A stretch of 64,000 bases of DNA. Source: Selaginella moellendorffii. Taxonomy: Eukaryota; Streptophyta; Lycopodiopsida; Selaginellales; Selaginellaceae. Both the position numbers and the translations under genes were made by a program. Every line of letters starts with the position of its first letter. Within the stretch, counting starts at the first letter, position 1. The notes below the pieces were generated by a model. The model was given only the letters and a program-made list of their open reading frames with translations, was not told the origin of the DNA and did no database searches. The stretch covers positions 297,674 through 361,673 of the forward strand of contig NW_003314290.1 in assembly GCF_000143415.4 (NCBI RefSeq), given 5' to 3'. This document shows positions 23,611 to 35,254 of the stretch, piece after piece.

Positions 23611-25140
23611 CCACGGATGATTTAATTAAAAACTAAATTATTAAACAAACTGTTTAATAAATGGTTTTTCTAACCCATTTATTTCCCTTACTTTTTCAAT
23701 TGACATCAAAGTTCCTTACATAAAAGACCTAGGATTGGAGAGCATAAAATTTATGTTTAAATATTAATGTTAATATTAGAGTCAATTTGGAATCAATTTC
23801 AATATTAGAATTGATATCACTTTCTTCATTTCAGTTTTAATTTTAGTCTCACTTTAATTCAGTTAAGTATTATTATTAATTCAAAGAATTTAGTATTGAG
23901 TTTTAGATAACAACAGAATAAAACATTTAAAATATAGTTATAAAGTCAAAAGATAATTGTAATCATCACTACATTATGGCAAGTGGAATATATTATTTAT
24001 TGTTTTGATACTATTTTAATAATGTAAGAAAACTATAACAATCAAAACAGTGTTGGGGCAGAATATGCTAGGCAAGTATACCTTAATCAGCATTAGCATT
24101 TAAAAAATCTTTGCATTCATATCCTTAGAAAAATAATATTCTGTGAATCTTCTTAAACTGCCCCCAAAAATAGATAAGGAATTTTGTTGACTGATTGACA
24201 TTTAAATAAATGTGTTGACCAGTTGGGTGTTAATGCCAATCAACACATCAGGCAGCTTTTAGTAGATCATCTGTAAACTTGACGAAATCTCACATCATGG
24301 TATCATGGGACTAGAGTTCTTGCAGTACATTGGGTTCATCCTTGTGTAAGGTCCATATTCACCACCTGATAAATAGGCCTTAAAAGCCGCAAATCCAGGA
24401 TATTAGCTTTGACCCAAGGATGAATTCTCTTGCAGGAACAACTGACTCCTCCATCAATACCCCGTTATTCATGGATTGATCTGCACCATAGAAACTGTTA
24501 GTCATTCTGGCACAAGTAGACGAAGCTTGGTGTGATGTCTCAACTAGCGTTAAAAACTCACAGTGTTTATGCACTGGAAAGCGCCCCAGCAATCCATCCA
24601 TCCAGCAAAGAAAACTGGAACATCAAAACAAATTGCTTACAGCCCTTGTTCTTGGTCTTTCCAATCGGCCCTGCAAGACTGTGAATGCAACTGTCAGCTC
24701 AACTCAATTCACATGGAGGAAAAGAAGATAATTAAAAGAGTGAGAACCAACCAGAGTCAGTAGCAACAGCGTCAGCACTCTGAAGTAGTAAACTCACATT
24801 CCTTACCTGCAGAATACGGGCAATTCAAGGAAAGAAGCACTGTCAGACCAGGCAGTATTATTTACAACAGTAACCGTAGTTTTCACAGTCTCTCACAAAT
24901 GCCTGTGATGAAATGAGCTCCACTCTATCACACAGCATTAGATGACAGCATATATAGACGGATTGAAAGAGTCGGTACTCCCTTAAGCAGTTTGACAGTC
25001 TCCAAACTCGTCCTTGGCCAACCAGTTGGAGCCTCGGACGATTTAAGCGATTGCGCATCTGTGAATGTGAACTTTCCTGCAGCTTCGCCGCTCGGCTATA
25101 CAGGACACCTGATTAGTTACAATCAATAGACAAAAATATT
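23611..25140. other. Intergenic, mostly AT-rich; no supported gene
   Basis: 23640-24250 is AT-rich. From about 24380 to 25140 minus-strand frames of 60-75 codons look weakly coding but have stops between them and no recognisable family. They may belong to the decayed gene described at 25150-25425. Confidence 0.3.
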
Positions 25141-25149
25141 GTAAGCATG

Positions 25150-25425
25150 TTTACCTTCTTCAAAGACTGCGATCTTCATCAAAAACAAAAAGCACGTGCA
25201 CCTTCCCCTCTTCTGGCAGTACATGCTTCAAGTTTTCAAACTCTTGTGTAGATTCTCGTTCCTAACATCTGGTGAGTCACTAATATCGTCGACAGCTCTG
25301 CTGTTGATCATTTCAAGCCATTTCTTGTGCACGGCCTCCGCAATGCTGGACAAATCCATCTATGAATCCATCCACTGCACTGAGCTCATCTTCTCACCCT
25401 ATGAAGGACAAAAAGCCATGCTTTG
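25150..25425 (-). pseudogene. Decayed gene fragment of unknown family
   Basis: The minus strand reads MSSVQWMDS, an in-frame TAG, then MDLSSIAEAVHKKWLEMINS followed by AVDDISDSPDVRNE, after which the coding-like frame shifts to STQEFENLKHVLPEEGKVHV and LFVFDEDRSL. The composition is that of a real protein, broken by one nonsense codon (about 25366) and one frameshift (about 25260). I do not recognise the family. It lies between the alpha-galactosidase gene and the USP relic. Confidence 0.4.
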
Positions 25426-26165
25426 AAGTATAGCACCATCTCCAACTCGCTGTTCGTTAGGCATTCACACATTGCCCCATGTGTCTTCCCCGTGCTAGAG
25501 CCCTGTACTATGGAGGTATAGCAGCTTACAATAGCAGAAGAATTCAAGACTTACTCTTTGAGCATTCATTCCTCAACTTACATAGCTCCTTGTGCAATAT
25601 CTTCCTCACCAACATACTCCCTGCATAACAATTTCATCACCACTTTCATATTACTCTTGTGCAACAAACAATCACGATTAGGCCTATTGTTCTCTGCACA
25701 AAGCAAAAGAATACTCGAGAAGTTGAAAACTTTCACCTATCGGCTTCTCCATGAGGCCCTTTGCGCAATGGCACTAAGCATAGTCCAAATTGGCATGTGA
25801 GGTGAGGATTTCCTGGAAACAGGGGAAAACCTCATTTATATTGGCCATCCACAACCTGGAGTCTGAATGCCGAAGGTGCCAATAGTTAGGCCCACCAATG
25901 CTCTCCATTAAACCCTAGAACTTTTTCCTTTGAATTTTAGAGTTAATGTCAATGCCAGTTAACACATTGCATGTGACATGTGTTACACAACATTTTCTTC
26001 TCTTGCCCTAGGCAATTGACAACCTCTCATTGGTTGAGAATAAACATTAGCATGAATATTTGCCAACACATGGTTCATTTTGACAGTTACCCCCCATCAG
26101 ATGGTTGTTATTGGCAGGATCTAGTGGCCCAGAAAGTTTGGCAACTCCTTCTTTATTAATTTTAG

Positions 26166-26191
26166 AGAGAGAGAGAGAGAGAGAGAGAGAT
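26166..26191. repeat. Short (GA)n microsatellite
   Basis: About 13 GA units, directly next to the 3' end of the USP relic. Confidence 0.9.
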
Positions 26192-26194
26192 GTT

Positions 26195-26740
26195 TTCAAG
26201 TGAAACAGAATGTATGCATTTGCAAAGTTATTATGCTCTCTTGTTCCATCAATTTGTCATCACATGCATACCATTGACCATTTCCAAGATTTTGTTGTAT
26301 TGTCAGCATCACCTATGTGGTTTATCAAGTCTGTAGTGCTGCCTTGAGATCTCAAGACTTCCAAAGTGTCAATCTTGACACAAGTCACACTTGAACCTTG
26401 TGAGATAATCAACCTGAGTTTCACAAACTCCATCCTCTTGCAAATGTTGTGTTGCTTTCTTTTAAACTTTAAGCAGCACCATACATCTAACACATTGTCC
26501 TTTGCATACTCTTAGATGTATGATTCTAAGGAAATACCTACAATCAATAATAGTATTGGCAGCAAGAGAGACATGAAAGTCTTATCACTAAGGCCTTACT
26601 TTTGGGTAGTGTGGTTTTATTTTGCTCTGCCCCTAAATTTTTTTTGCAATTGACAAACTTTGCATAAGTTCACTTTGATGCTTGAGGTAGTGGCATCAAG
26701 CAATGATCATCTCCTTCTGTGTTGGTCCTTGTAAGAATAA
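26195..26740 (-). pseudogene. USP deubiquitinase relic, copy of the gene at 37168-38163
   Basis: The stretch 26195-26655 aligns with the 3' half of the intact USP gene. Minus-strand remnants include LDVWCCLKFKRKQHNICKRM, LINHIGDADN and KSWKWSMVCM, against LDAWCCSKCKSKQHNICKKM and LINHTGDADYGHY in the intact gene. Several small deletions remove the His-box Tyr/His region and shift the frame. Beyond 26655, the block at about 26680-26740 matches the reverse complement of about 38484-38545, and about 26785-26825 matches 38352-38390 directly, so the flank was partly inverted. Non-functional. Confidence 0.85.
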
Positions 26741-26829
26741 AAACAAACTCACAGTGAAAAAATGAATTGCTAGAGCTTTGCATTGTTTTCAACTTTCTGA
26801 TCATCATTTTCTCTAGGAAGATGGAAAAT

Positions 26830-27770
26830 TAAATTTAAAATCAAAATAATTATAATTAAAAATAGAAAGTTTTATTAATATATGTGTATATGTATTTACA
26901 AACTTTACACCATCCTTCCCTCTGGAAAATAATAATAACAATAAATTAGGTGGAACATTTGGAGTTTCTATTGAGCATTTATTGAATGTCACATGAATAT
27001 GGAGCTCCCACAAAATCACTAATATAGTTGCTGACAACTATATTATAATAAAACCCAAAGCCATAACACAAGTATTAATTAATTATAAAATCCCAATAAA
27101 TCAGTTACAACTCTTTGTGCAACTGCTAAATGCTCAAACCAACCTCAAATCCATAATTTTAAAAGGAAGTAAAAAACTTCAAAAGTCCATAAAACACCAT
27201 TGTAATAAACAATATATCATGTCTCTAAATTTGTTTATCAACCATTATTCAAAACCATTGTTAAGTTAGATTTACAATTATCAACAAAACTTGCCTTTAC
27301 TTCTTTTCTTCAGTCATTTCATTTGTTCTTTACATCCTCTTTATCTTCTTCTCAAAGGATAAAGAAAAATTTCTAAAGCACTAACTCTTTAGATTTGTTG
27401 GACTTATCTTCACTTCGCATATATGTTTAGCCTCACTTCACTATATCATTTATTCATATTCATTACATGGAACTATATATTCTATTCAGACTTGTTATGT
27501 TTGTCCTCACTTCACAATTCATATTATTTGTTCTTGGTCCACTATTGTATCATAGTTACAATCCTAGATTTGGAGAAAGGCTAGATTTAAAAAAGAATAA
27601 AGGAATAACAATAAAAACATGATTCTAAACATTAAGTGAAACATTGCTAAAACGCTTTGACTTTTAGAGATAAATTGCAATACCCCTCTTGGGATATGGG
27701 AGTAGATATATTAATTGGGGACCACCAAGATGTATAATCCATATGTTATAATATTTTATAATTAGCAATA
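26830..27770. other. AT-rich stretch without a gene
   Basis: Low-complexity AT-rich DNA with no supported ORF or repeat boundary; it ends at the tandem repeat that starts near 27771. Confidence 0.35.
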
Positions 27771-28608
27771 TTACATATATACATACATACATACATACAT
27801 ATATATATATACACATATACATATATATATACACACAGATACATATGTATATATACACAGATACATATATATATATACACAGATACATATGTATATACAC
27901 ACAGATACATATATATATACACAGATACATATATATATATACACAGATACATATATATATATATACACATATACATATATATATACACATATACATATAT
28001 ATATATACACAGATACATATATATATATACACAGATACATATATATATATACACAGATACATATATATATATACACAGATACATATATATATATACACAG
28101 ATACATATATATATATACACAGATACATATATATATATACACAGATACATATATATATACACAGATACATATATATATATACACAGATACATATATATAT
28201 ACACAGATACATATATATATATACACAGATACATATATATATATACACAGATACATATATATATATACACAGATACATATATATATACACAGATACATAT
28301 ATATATATACACAGATACATATATATATACACAGATACATATATATATATATACACAGATACATATATATATATACACAGATACATATATATATATACAC
28401 AGATACATATATATATATACACAGATACATATATATATACACAGATACATATATATATATACACAGATACATATGTATATATACACAGATACATATGTAT
28501 ATATACACAGATACATATGTATATACACAGATACATATGTATATATACACAGATACATATATATATATACAGATACATATATATATACACAGATACATAT
28601 ATATATAT
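27771..28608. repeat. Tandem repeat of about 18-22 bases (ACACAGATACATATATAT-like)
   Basis: About 840 bases of near-identical units made of an ACACAGATACAT core and a variable (AT)n spacer, with a few ATATGTATAT variants at both edges. It begins with TACATACATA units. The array reads open in several frames on both strands (YIYICICV / IHRYIYIYT) only because the unit lacks stops; none is a gene. It ends directly against a truncated gypsy 5' LTR. Confidence 0.95.
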
Positions 28609-28700
28609 CCGGACCACTCGCTCCTGTATATAAGCTAGGGTTTTTGGGCTAATTAATATGCACATTTCTGTATTCCCTTTCCATATTCTATGCACTCACA
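28606..28700 (+). repeat. Truncated 5' LTR of gypsy element
   Basis: About 93 bases match the last part of the 3' LTR (from GGACCACTCGCTC to CTATGCACTCACA). The upstream 80 or so bases of the LTR are absent and replaced by the tandem array. TGTATATAAGCTAGGG within it is the probable TATA region. Confidence 0.85.
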
Positions 28701-28933
28701 TTGGTGGAGGTGAGGGGCACCTTTGATTGTCCCTGGGGAGTGCTTGGATTTGGGATTTTAGTTTAGATCTAGCTTTTGCATTGTCTAGATCTAGCTTTTT
28801 CCATTTCCTTTCTTTTGTTCTTTCCTTTCAAGATTTTGGTTTAGATCTAGCTTTTTGCATTGTCTAGATCTACCATTTCTTTCCAGCTTTTTGTCATTTC
28901 TCTTCTTTTGCTCTTTCTTTTTCATTCATTTTC

Positions 28934-29867
28934 ATGGCCGATCCGCAATCTCCTCCTTTGACTCTAGAGCAGCAGTTGGTTCAATTGCTTGATGCTATGC
29001 GCTTGCAATTGAACAACCAAACTCAGTTGATGGCGGTGTTCACAGCACATGGTACAACTCCTCCTGCTTTTGGTGCCAATCCTCGCGTTCGGCCGGAGTT
29101 CTTTCCTGGGAATCCTGGGGATGATGTGTACCATTGGTTCGATCACTTCACGGTGATTGCCACATATCATTCTTGGGATGATGCTCGACGTTTGCGTGAG
29201 TTCCCCACATGTCTCCAAGGGACGGCATTGCAGTGGTACAATGGATTGAGCACAACTACTCGTGGCGATTGGAGTGTTCTTCCGGACGTCTTTAAACGCG
29301 CCTTCGGACACGCCGACGATTGTGATGATGCCTTCCAACAATTGCATCGTCTTCGCCAAGGGCCATCTGAGTCGGTGATGCAATTTGGCGTTCGTTTCCG
29401 AAGTCTTTTGCTTCGTGCGGAGCTAAATATGTCGAAGCGGATCAAGCTAGGAATGCTGTGGCCAGCACTTCATCAAGATCTTGTCGGACTTGTGCATGCA
29501 CTTGCTCCTGCCAATCTTGAACGATGCTCTTCGCTTGGCACAACGTTATGAGACGTTGCCTCTTCCACTTCTTGCTACACGTCCTTCAGCTCCACTTCCT
29601 ATGAGTGATAGTCCTGTTCCCATGGAGGTTGATGCTGCTGCTACTCGAGTCCAAGGACAAGGGCGAGGACGTGGTCGTGGCCGTGACGTTCGTTGCTGGG
29701 CGTGTGATGAAGTTGGTCATACTTATCGGCGTTGTCGGCGCTTTCCGGATTGGCGACCTCCATTTCCTGGGTGGAGACCTTGGCGTCAGCAACGTCCCGT
29801 TGGTGCTGCTGCGGTGGAAGGTTTGGATACCGAGGTGCATTCGGGAAATGAGGAGTCGCACGAGTAA
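28934..29867 (+). pseudogene. gag: Gypsy gag with a one-base insertion
   Basis: The first frame (from ATG 28934) carries a capsid-like retrotransposon gag domain (VYHWFDHFTVIATYHSW, ALQWYNGL, FRSLLLRAEL). An extra G at about 29519 shifts the frame; the continuation reads LNDALRLAQRYETLPLP and on to a CX2CX4HX4C zinc knuckle (CWACDEVGHTYRRC, about 29695-29737) within an Arg/Gly-rich tail. The stop TAA overlaps the pol ATG in TAATG. Gag forms the virus-like particle and the knuckle binds element RNA. Confidence 0.85.
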
Positions 29868-32800
29868 TGGAGGGACCTTGCGCGAATAAGTTAGTGACCC
29901 CTCTATCTTTCTTTCGGGAGTATCATCAAGGGGTTCACTCGGCACCGGTTCATCCAGTGTTTACTTTCCAAGCTCGTTTTTATAACAAGAGGTCTCCTAT
30001 TCTTCTCTCCGTGTTGGTTGATACAGGTTCGAGTTTATCTTCTATTGCTCGACCTGTTGCCACACGTTGTCGTCTACACTTGCGTCGTGCGGCGGATCCA
30101 GTTTTCATTCTTTATGGCAACGGCCGTACACATGCATGTGCACGAAATGAGGCGGACCTGGTTGTGCGTGTGGGCAATCTCGAGCTTGAGTTGCAGTCGT
30201 TGCGGGTGGTGCCGAGTCAAGCTTTTGACCTCATTCTTGGTATGGATTGGTTGCAGCACAATCATGCCAAGTGTGACTTTGAGGCTTCTCCCCCTTGTCT
30301 CATACTTCCTTATGTTTCATCCATTCCTCTCACTTCCGTACCTCTTCGTCCCTCTACTTCTACCTCTGCTTCCATTACTTTTGTTCCCCCACTATTTCCT
30401 CTTGTGTTTCCATCTTGTTCTGCTCTTCCCTTTTACGATCCCTCCGATGATCTTTGTGTTGTAGCTGTTGACCAGCTCATGAAGGAGTATTCTGATCTCT
30501 TTGAATTTGACCTATTGTCTGGGGCCAAGATTGCCACACGTCATCCCATTCCAACCGGGGATGCTCGTCCAATCAAGGTTCCTGTTCGTCGTCGGTCACC
30601 CAAGGAGATCAAGATTTTACGTGTAAACGTCAAGGAGATGTTGGAGAAGGGTGTTATTCGGAAGTCGTGGAGTCCTTGGGCATGTGAACCTCATCTTGTG
30701 ACGAAGCCTGATGGGAGTATTCGTTTCTGCATCGACTATCGTCCGCTAAATGAAGTGACGATCCCGGACGTGTACCCTCTTCCTCACACTGCTGATCTCT
30801 TGGATTGTCTAGGGCGAAGTCGTTGGTTCACCAAGCTAGATCTTGCTTCTGGGTATTGGCAAGTACCGATGGCTGAAGAAGATATTCCTAAGACTGTTTT
30901 TCGTACACCATTTGGTTTGTACGAGTTTTTGGTGATGCCGTTTGGTTTGAACAATGCTCCAGCAACTTTTCAGCGGATGATGGACAAGGTTCTTTGCGAT
31001 ATGCCGGAGGTGACGGCTGACTTCATTGATGATGTCTTGATCCACTCGGAGGGGACGTGGGAGGAGCATGTTCGTGATGTTTGTAAAGTGTTGGATCGGC
31101 TACGCGACATTGGTTTAAAGCTAAAGCGGTCAAAGTGCGTGTTTGGGTCCAAGGACACAACTTATCTTGGGTACCGTATTTCTTGTGAGGGTTTGCAAGT
31201 TGATCCTGACAAACTTGTGGCTGTTCTAAAGTTCCCTACTCCGAAGTGTGTGAATGATGTGCAGCGCTTTTTGGGTAAGGTGCAGTATCTCGGTCGTTTT
31301 GTGGATCATCTTTCCGATCGCACTACACCATTGCGAGCGTTGCTGAAGTCATCAACGTCATCTTTCATTTGGTCTCCCGATTGTGAGCGGGCGTTCGTGA
31401 ATCTCAAAGAGCTATTGACGACTCCTCCGGTTTTGGCATATCCTGACTACACTCGACCTTTTATTTTGCGCGTGGATGCTTCTGACATTGGTCTTGGAGG
31501 TGTGTTGATGCAAGAGAGCTCGAGTGTGCCTGGTCAGCGCCATCCCATTGCATACATAAGCCGTACATTACAACCAGCGGAGATGAACTACTCCACGACG
31601 GAGAAAGAGTGTTTAGCAGCAGTCTGGGGTTTCGAGAAACTTCATGCATATCTATATGGTTCTCGGACGTTACTTGAAGGTGACCATGCTGCTGTTACTT
31701 CATTATTGAAGCGGAAGAACCTGGTTGGTCGTACGGCTCGATGGGCTTTGAAGCTTCAGATATATGATTTCGATGTTGTTCATCGCCCAGGGAGTTCTAT
31801 GGCTGATGCTGATGCCCTTTCTCGAGCTCCTCTTCCTTCTCCACTCCATTCTCATGTTTCTGACAAACCTGTTGTTCCAGCATCTGTGGATTTTCTAGAT
31901 GAGGATTCTGTGCCGTCGACGGTTGCTGTCCTTGACGTTCAATGTCCACAGGGCGTAGAGCAAGATCTACCTTCTCTGGATGAGGTTCGCGAGGCTCAAA
32001 AGATTGAGCCGTGGATTCGAAGGCTTCGAGATGGGTTTGAGAATCCTGCATCACTTGCTGATGACTTGCCTTTTCGGCATTTACATTCTTAATATCGCCT
32101 TGAAGATGGCCTTCTTTATTTTGTGGGGACGGATCCTGATGATCATTTACGGCTGGTGGTGCCTTCGGTGTTTATTCCGCGGTTTCTCCATGCCTACCAT
32201 GATTCTCCTATTCTAGCTAGGCATATGGGACACCGTCGTGTCACCGAGAAGTTGCACAGATCTTTCTATTGGCCAGAGATGCGACGTGATATTATCCGGT
32301 ATGTGCGTAGCTGCGTTTGGTGCCAAGCTTGTAATACTCCCCCTTGTGCTGCGGAAGAACGGTTGGAGTCAATTGCAGTTTCTTGTCCGTTTGAGTTGGT
32401 GGCGTTTGATCTTATGGGACCTTTTCCGCGATCGACTGCTGGCAATGAGTATGTTATTATTGCTTTTGATTACTTGACTCGTTGGGTGGAAGTTGGTGCT
32501 CTTGCTAGTGCCTCTGCAACTGCTGTTGGATACTTCCTCCTCAATCGAGTGGTGTTCCAGCATTCTTGTCCAGAGTGGATTCTTTCGGATAATGGTCCTG
32601 CATTTATGGCTGAGGTATTTCATGTTTTGACATCTCGATTGGGGATACGCCACACTTTTACGAGTGCTTATCATCCACAATCAGACGGTCTGGTGGAACG
32701 GCTCGTTCGGACATTCAAAGGGATGATTGCGAAATATGTGAACTTTCAACATTCGGATTGGGATGGTTATTTGCCGTCTCTTCGGTATGCTTATGTCACA

Positions 32801-33331
32801 GGGGTGCAGAGTTCTGTTGGTGCTTCACCATATAAACTTCTATATGGTCATGATCCAATATTACCAACAGAGCTGGGTTTACCTTTGCGATTGCCACGAG
32901 CTCCTGATGCTAGGTCATGGGATCAATATTTGACAAGCATTCTTCCACTTGTCTGAGCAGAGTCTGCTGAACACTTAGGCCGCGTACAAGTGGGACAACA
33001 ACGGCGCTACAATTCCCATCATCGTCCACCTGCGGAGTACAAAGTGGATGATTTGGTGTTAGTCCGTTTTCCCCATCTTACGGTACGTGGTTTATCTAAG
33101 GGGCTCCTTGCACAGTGGAAAGGACCGTATCGGGTGTTGCGGCAAGTTGGACCACAAGTTTATGAGGTTCGGCATAACGTTCAGCAGGCCGATCCTCCGG
33201 AGATTGTGCATGTGCAGCAGTTAAAACGCTTCATACAAAAGGATCAGGAGCAGTTAATACCGTCTACAGATCCACCGATGCCTCCTCCTGACGTTCCTCC
33301 AGATCCCGGCCCATCTACAAGAGAACCCTGA
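29867..33331 (+). pseudogene. pol: Gypsy pol polyprotein (PR-RT-RH-INT) with two nonsense codons
   Basis: One frame from ATG 29867 to 33331 carries: aspartic protease (VLVDTGSSLSS, about 30012); reverse transcriptase (KLDLASGYWQVPM, FGLNNAPATFQ and the catalytic FIDDVLIHS near 31021); RNase H (FILRVDASDIGLGGVL, NYSTTEKECLAAVWG); and integrase with a HHCC finger (HDSPILARH, CVWCQAC) and D, D and E within FDLMGP, SDNGPAF and LVERLVR. In-frame stops TAA at 32090-32092 and TGA at 32954-32956 split it into three open parts. Both fit single C-to-T changes of CAA and CGA. The C-terminal part has the GPY-type WKGPYRVL motif but no chromodomain. Confidence 0.9.
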
Positions 33332-33363
33332 CAGCCTTCCATTATTCCAAGAGGAGGGGATGA

Positions 33364-33537
33364 TGTGAGGGCCAAGTGTACGGCTACGATGCCGTATACT
33401 AATATTAGTGTAATGGATTTTGGTAGCCGTCGGATTAGTTTCAATCTGGACCACTCGCTCTTGTATATAAGCTAGGGTTTTTGGGCTAATTAATATGCAC
33501 ATTTCTGTATTCCCTTTCCATATTCCATGCACTCACA
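33364..33537 (+). repeat. 3' LTR of gypsy element
   Basis: 174 bases, starting TGTGAGG and ending CTCACA, with TTGTATATAAGCTAGGG as a probable TATA region. The flanking DNA after it begins TATAT, which would be compatible with insertion into the AT-rich tandem array, but the 5' target copy cannot be identified. Confidence 0.85.
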
Positions 33538-34029
<492 letters not shown>

Positions 34030-34078
34030 TAACCTCTGCACTGCACACTAGCGGCTAGCAGGGATCAAGGGTGATCTT

Positions 34079-35222
34079 CTAACTCCTCCACGCTCGCTTG
34101 GCCTTGTAAAACACGTCGATCAGCCTCTCCTGGCTCAAATCCACCCCGGGGACCAGCTGGAAAAACTTCATGTAGAAAGGTGCGAGAGAGTGTGCCGTGC
34201 AGACCTCGCCTTCGTCCATGGCTTCCTCGATCGTCCTGGCCAATTGCTCATGCATGGAAGCTCCATTACCAGCCGGGAACGAGAGCAGGAACTCCTGCTG
34301 TGGGCGAGTGAAGTAAGCGTCGAGTCCCTCGTCCACACGCTGCTGCTCCTTGGCTCCCATGCCGGAGTAAGCCAAGAGATGATCCACGTACAGGTACAGC
34401 CGCTCCATTGTATCCCTGTCCGCTCTGAGCTTCTCGAGAGCTTCTAGACCGAATCGCATCCACATTGCGTGAGAACAAGCCTCGAAACATGCTGGACCAA
34501 GGATGCTTGGGCAGGAGGCACGCAAACCAGACTTCCAGGGTGAAGAGGATGGCGCCATCCTCCATGCTCACGAGCTCCACCTCGAGGAGTGATCGCTGAG
34601 AGGACTGCTGCTCCATAAACTCGAGGAGGGCCTCAGCGCTGATGGCAAAGCACTTGGTTTTGTCCCACACCTTGATCGCTCTTGTAGCTTCCTCTGGCTC
34701 CCGATCTTCGTAAGTTACTGGATCCACCTTGTTACAAGCCACAGCGTCTATAAGCCCCTGGATTGATCTTGGGACTTCACAGCTGCCAGCGCTAGCTCCT
34801 CGCGGCGGCTTCGTGTTATCGTTGCCCCTGTGCTCCACCAAGAAGGTGTCACAGTCGTGAGCCCAAGAACACACAAGATCCAGCATGCTTGGTCTTCGAT
34901 CAAAACCCATGCTCGCTCTTCTTTGCGCCATTTGCAGCCCTGATCCATGTCTTTGTGACACTTGGCTGGATCCGCAGATCTGCCAGAGTTGGAGGGCGAT
35001 CGATCCTCATCTCCCTCTCTCCAAGAACCGTGAATTTTTTGGTGGTACCTTTCTGGCGATCCTCTTGCTGGCGCTTGCGATCCTCTTGAAGGTGTTGCCG
35101 GTGTCTTGGCCGGGGGCGACGACGGAGAACCTGGAGAATGCATGGCGAAGCTTTTCTTCTTGCGATGGAGTAAATAACGCGCTCCTCTTCTCGCGAATAG
35201 CTAGGGCTTTTCCCGCCACCAA
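34079..35222 (-). CDS. Unrecognised protein with a probable frameshift
   Basis: Two long minus-strand frames abut. The upstream one (about 34961-34500) reads MLDLVCSWAHDCDTFLVEH, then VWDKTKCFAISAEALLEFME and FTLEVWFACLLPKHPW. The downstream one (about 34520-34079) reads ACSHAMWMRFGLEALEKL, LYLYVDHLLAYSGMG and FQLVPGVDLSQERLIDVFYK to a stop. They join only if one base near 34495 is extra, so this is either a recent pseudogene or a sequence error. A basic 5' ORF (MVAGKALAIREKRSALFTPS, 35222-35007) may be a first exon. No known domain is visible. A partial copy lies at 38915-39105. High GC and gene-like composition support a real locus. Confidence 0.5.
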
Positions 35223-35254
35223 GTAGTGATCTTTCGATAGGGTTTTACGATATT

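Larger units (their letters stand above)
28606..33537 (+). mobile_element. Ty3/gypsy LTR retrotransposon, nearly intact but disabled
   Basis: Order: truncated 5' LTR (28606-28700), gag, then protease, reverse transcriptase, RNase H and integrase, a polypurine tract (AAGAGGAGGGGA, about 33349-33360) and a complete 174-base 3' LTR (33364-33537, TGTGAG...CTCACA). The pol order with integrase last is gypsy type. No chromodomain is seen after integrase. Disabling lesions: an extra G at about 29519 in gag, a TAA at 32090-32092 before integrase, and a TGA at 32954-32956 near the integrase C-terminus; the older relic at 11.3-17.8 kb has CAA at the position of the TAA and lacks the extra G. Base composition is close to the host gene islands, so the insertion looks fairly recent. 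Confidence 0.92.

Noticed and set aside
27664-28695. Long open frames on both strands (249-343 codons) across the tandem repeat
   Set aside because: They translate the repeat unit (YIYICICV, IHRYIYIYT) and exist in several frames at once; no gene character.
28701-28720. Canonical initiator-tRNA primer binding site after the 5' LTR
   Set aside because: TTGGTGGAGGTGAG follows the LTR, which does not match the expected TGGTATCAGAGC; another tRNA may be used but I could not identify it.
33250-33331. Chromodomain at the end of the gypsy integrase
   Set aside because: The C-terminal tail is proline-rich (PPMPPPDVPPDPGPS) and lacks the chromodomain YLVKWKG pattern; WKGPYRVL is the GPY motif.
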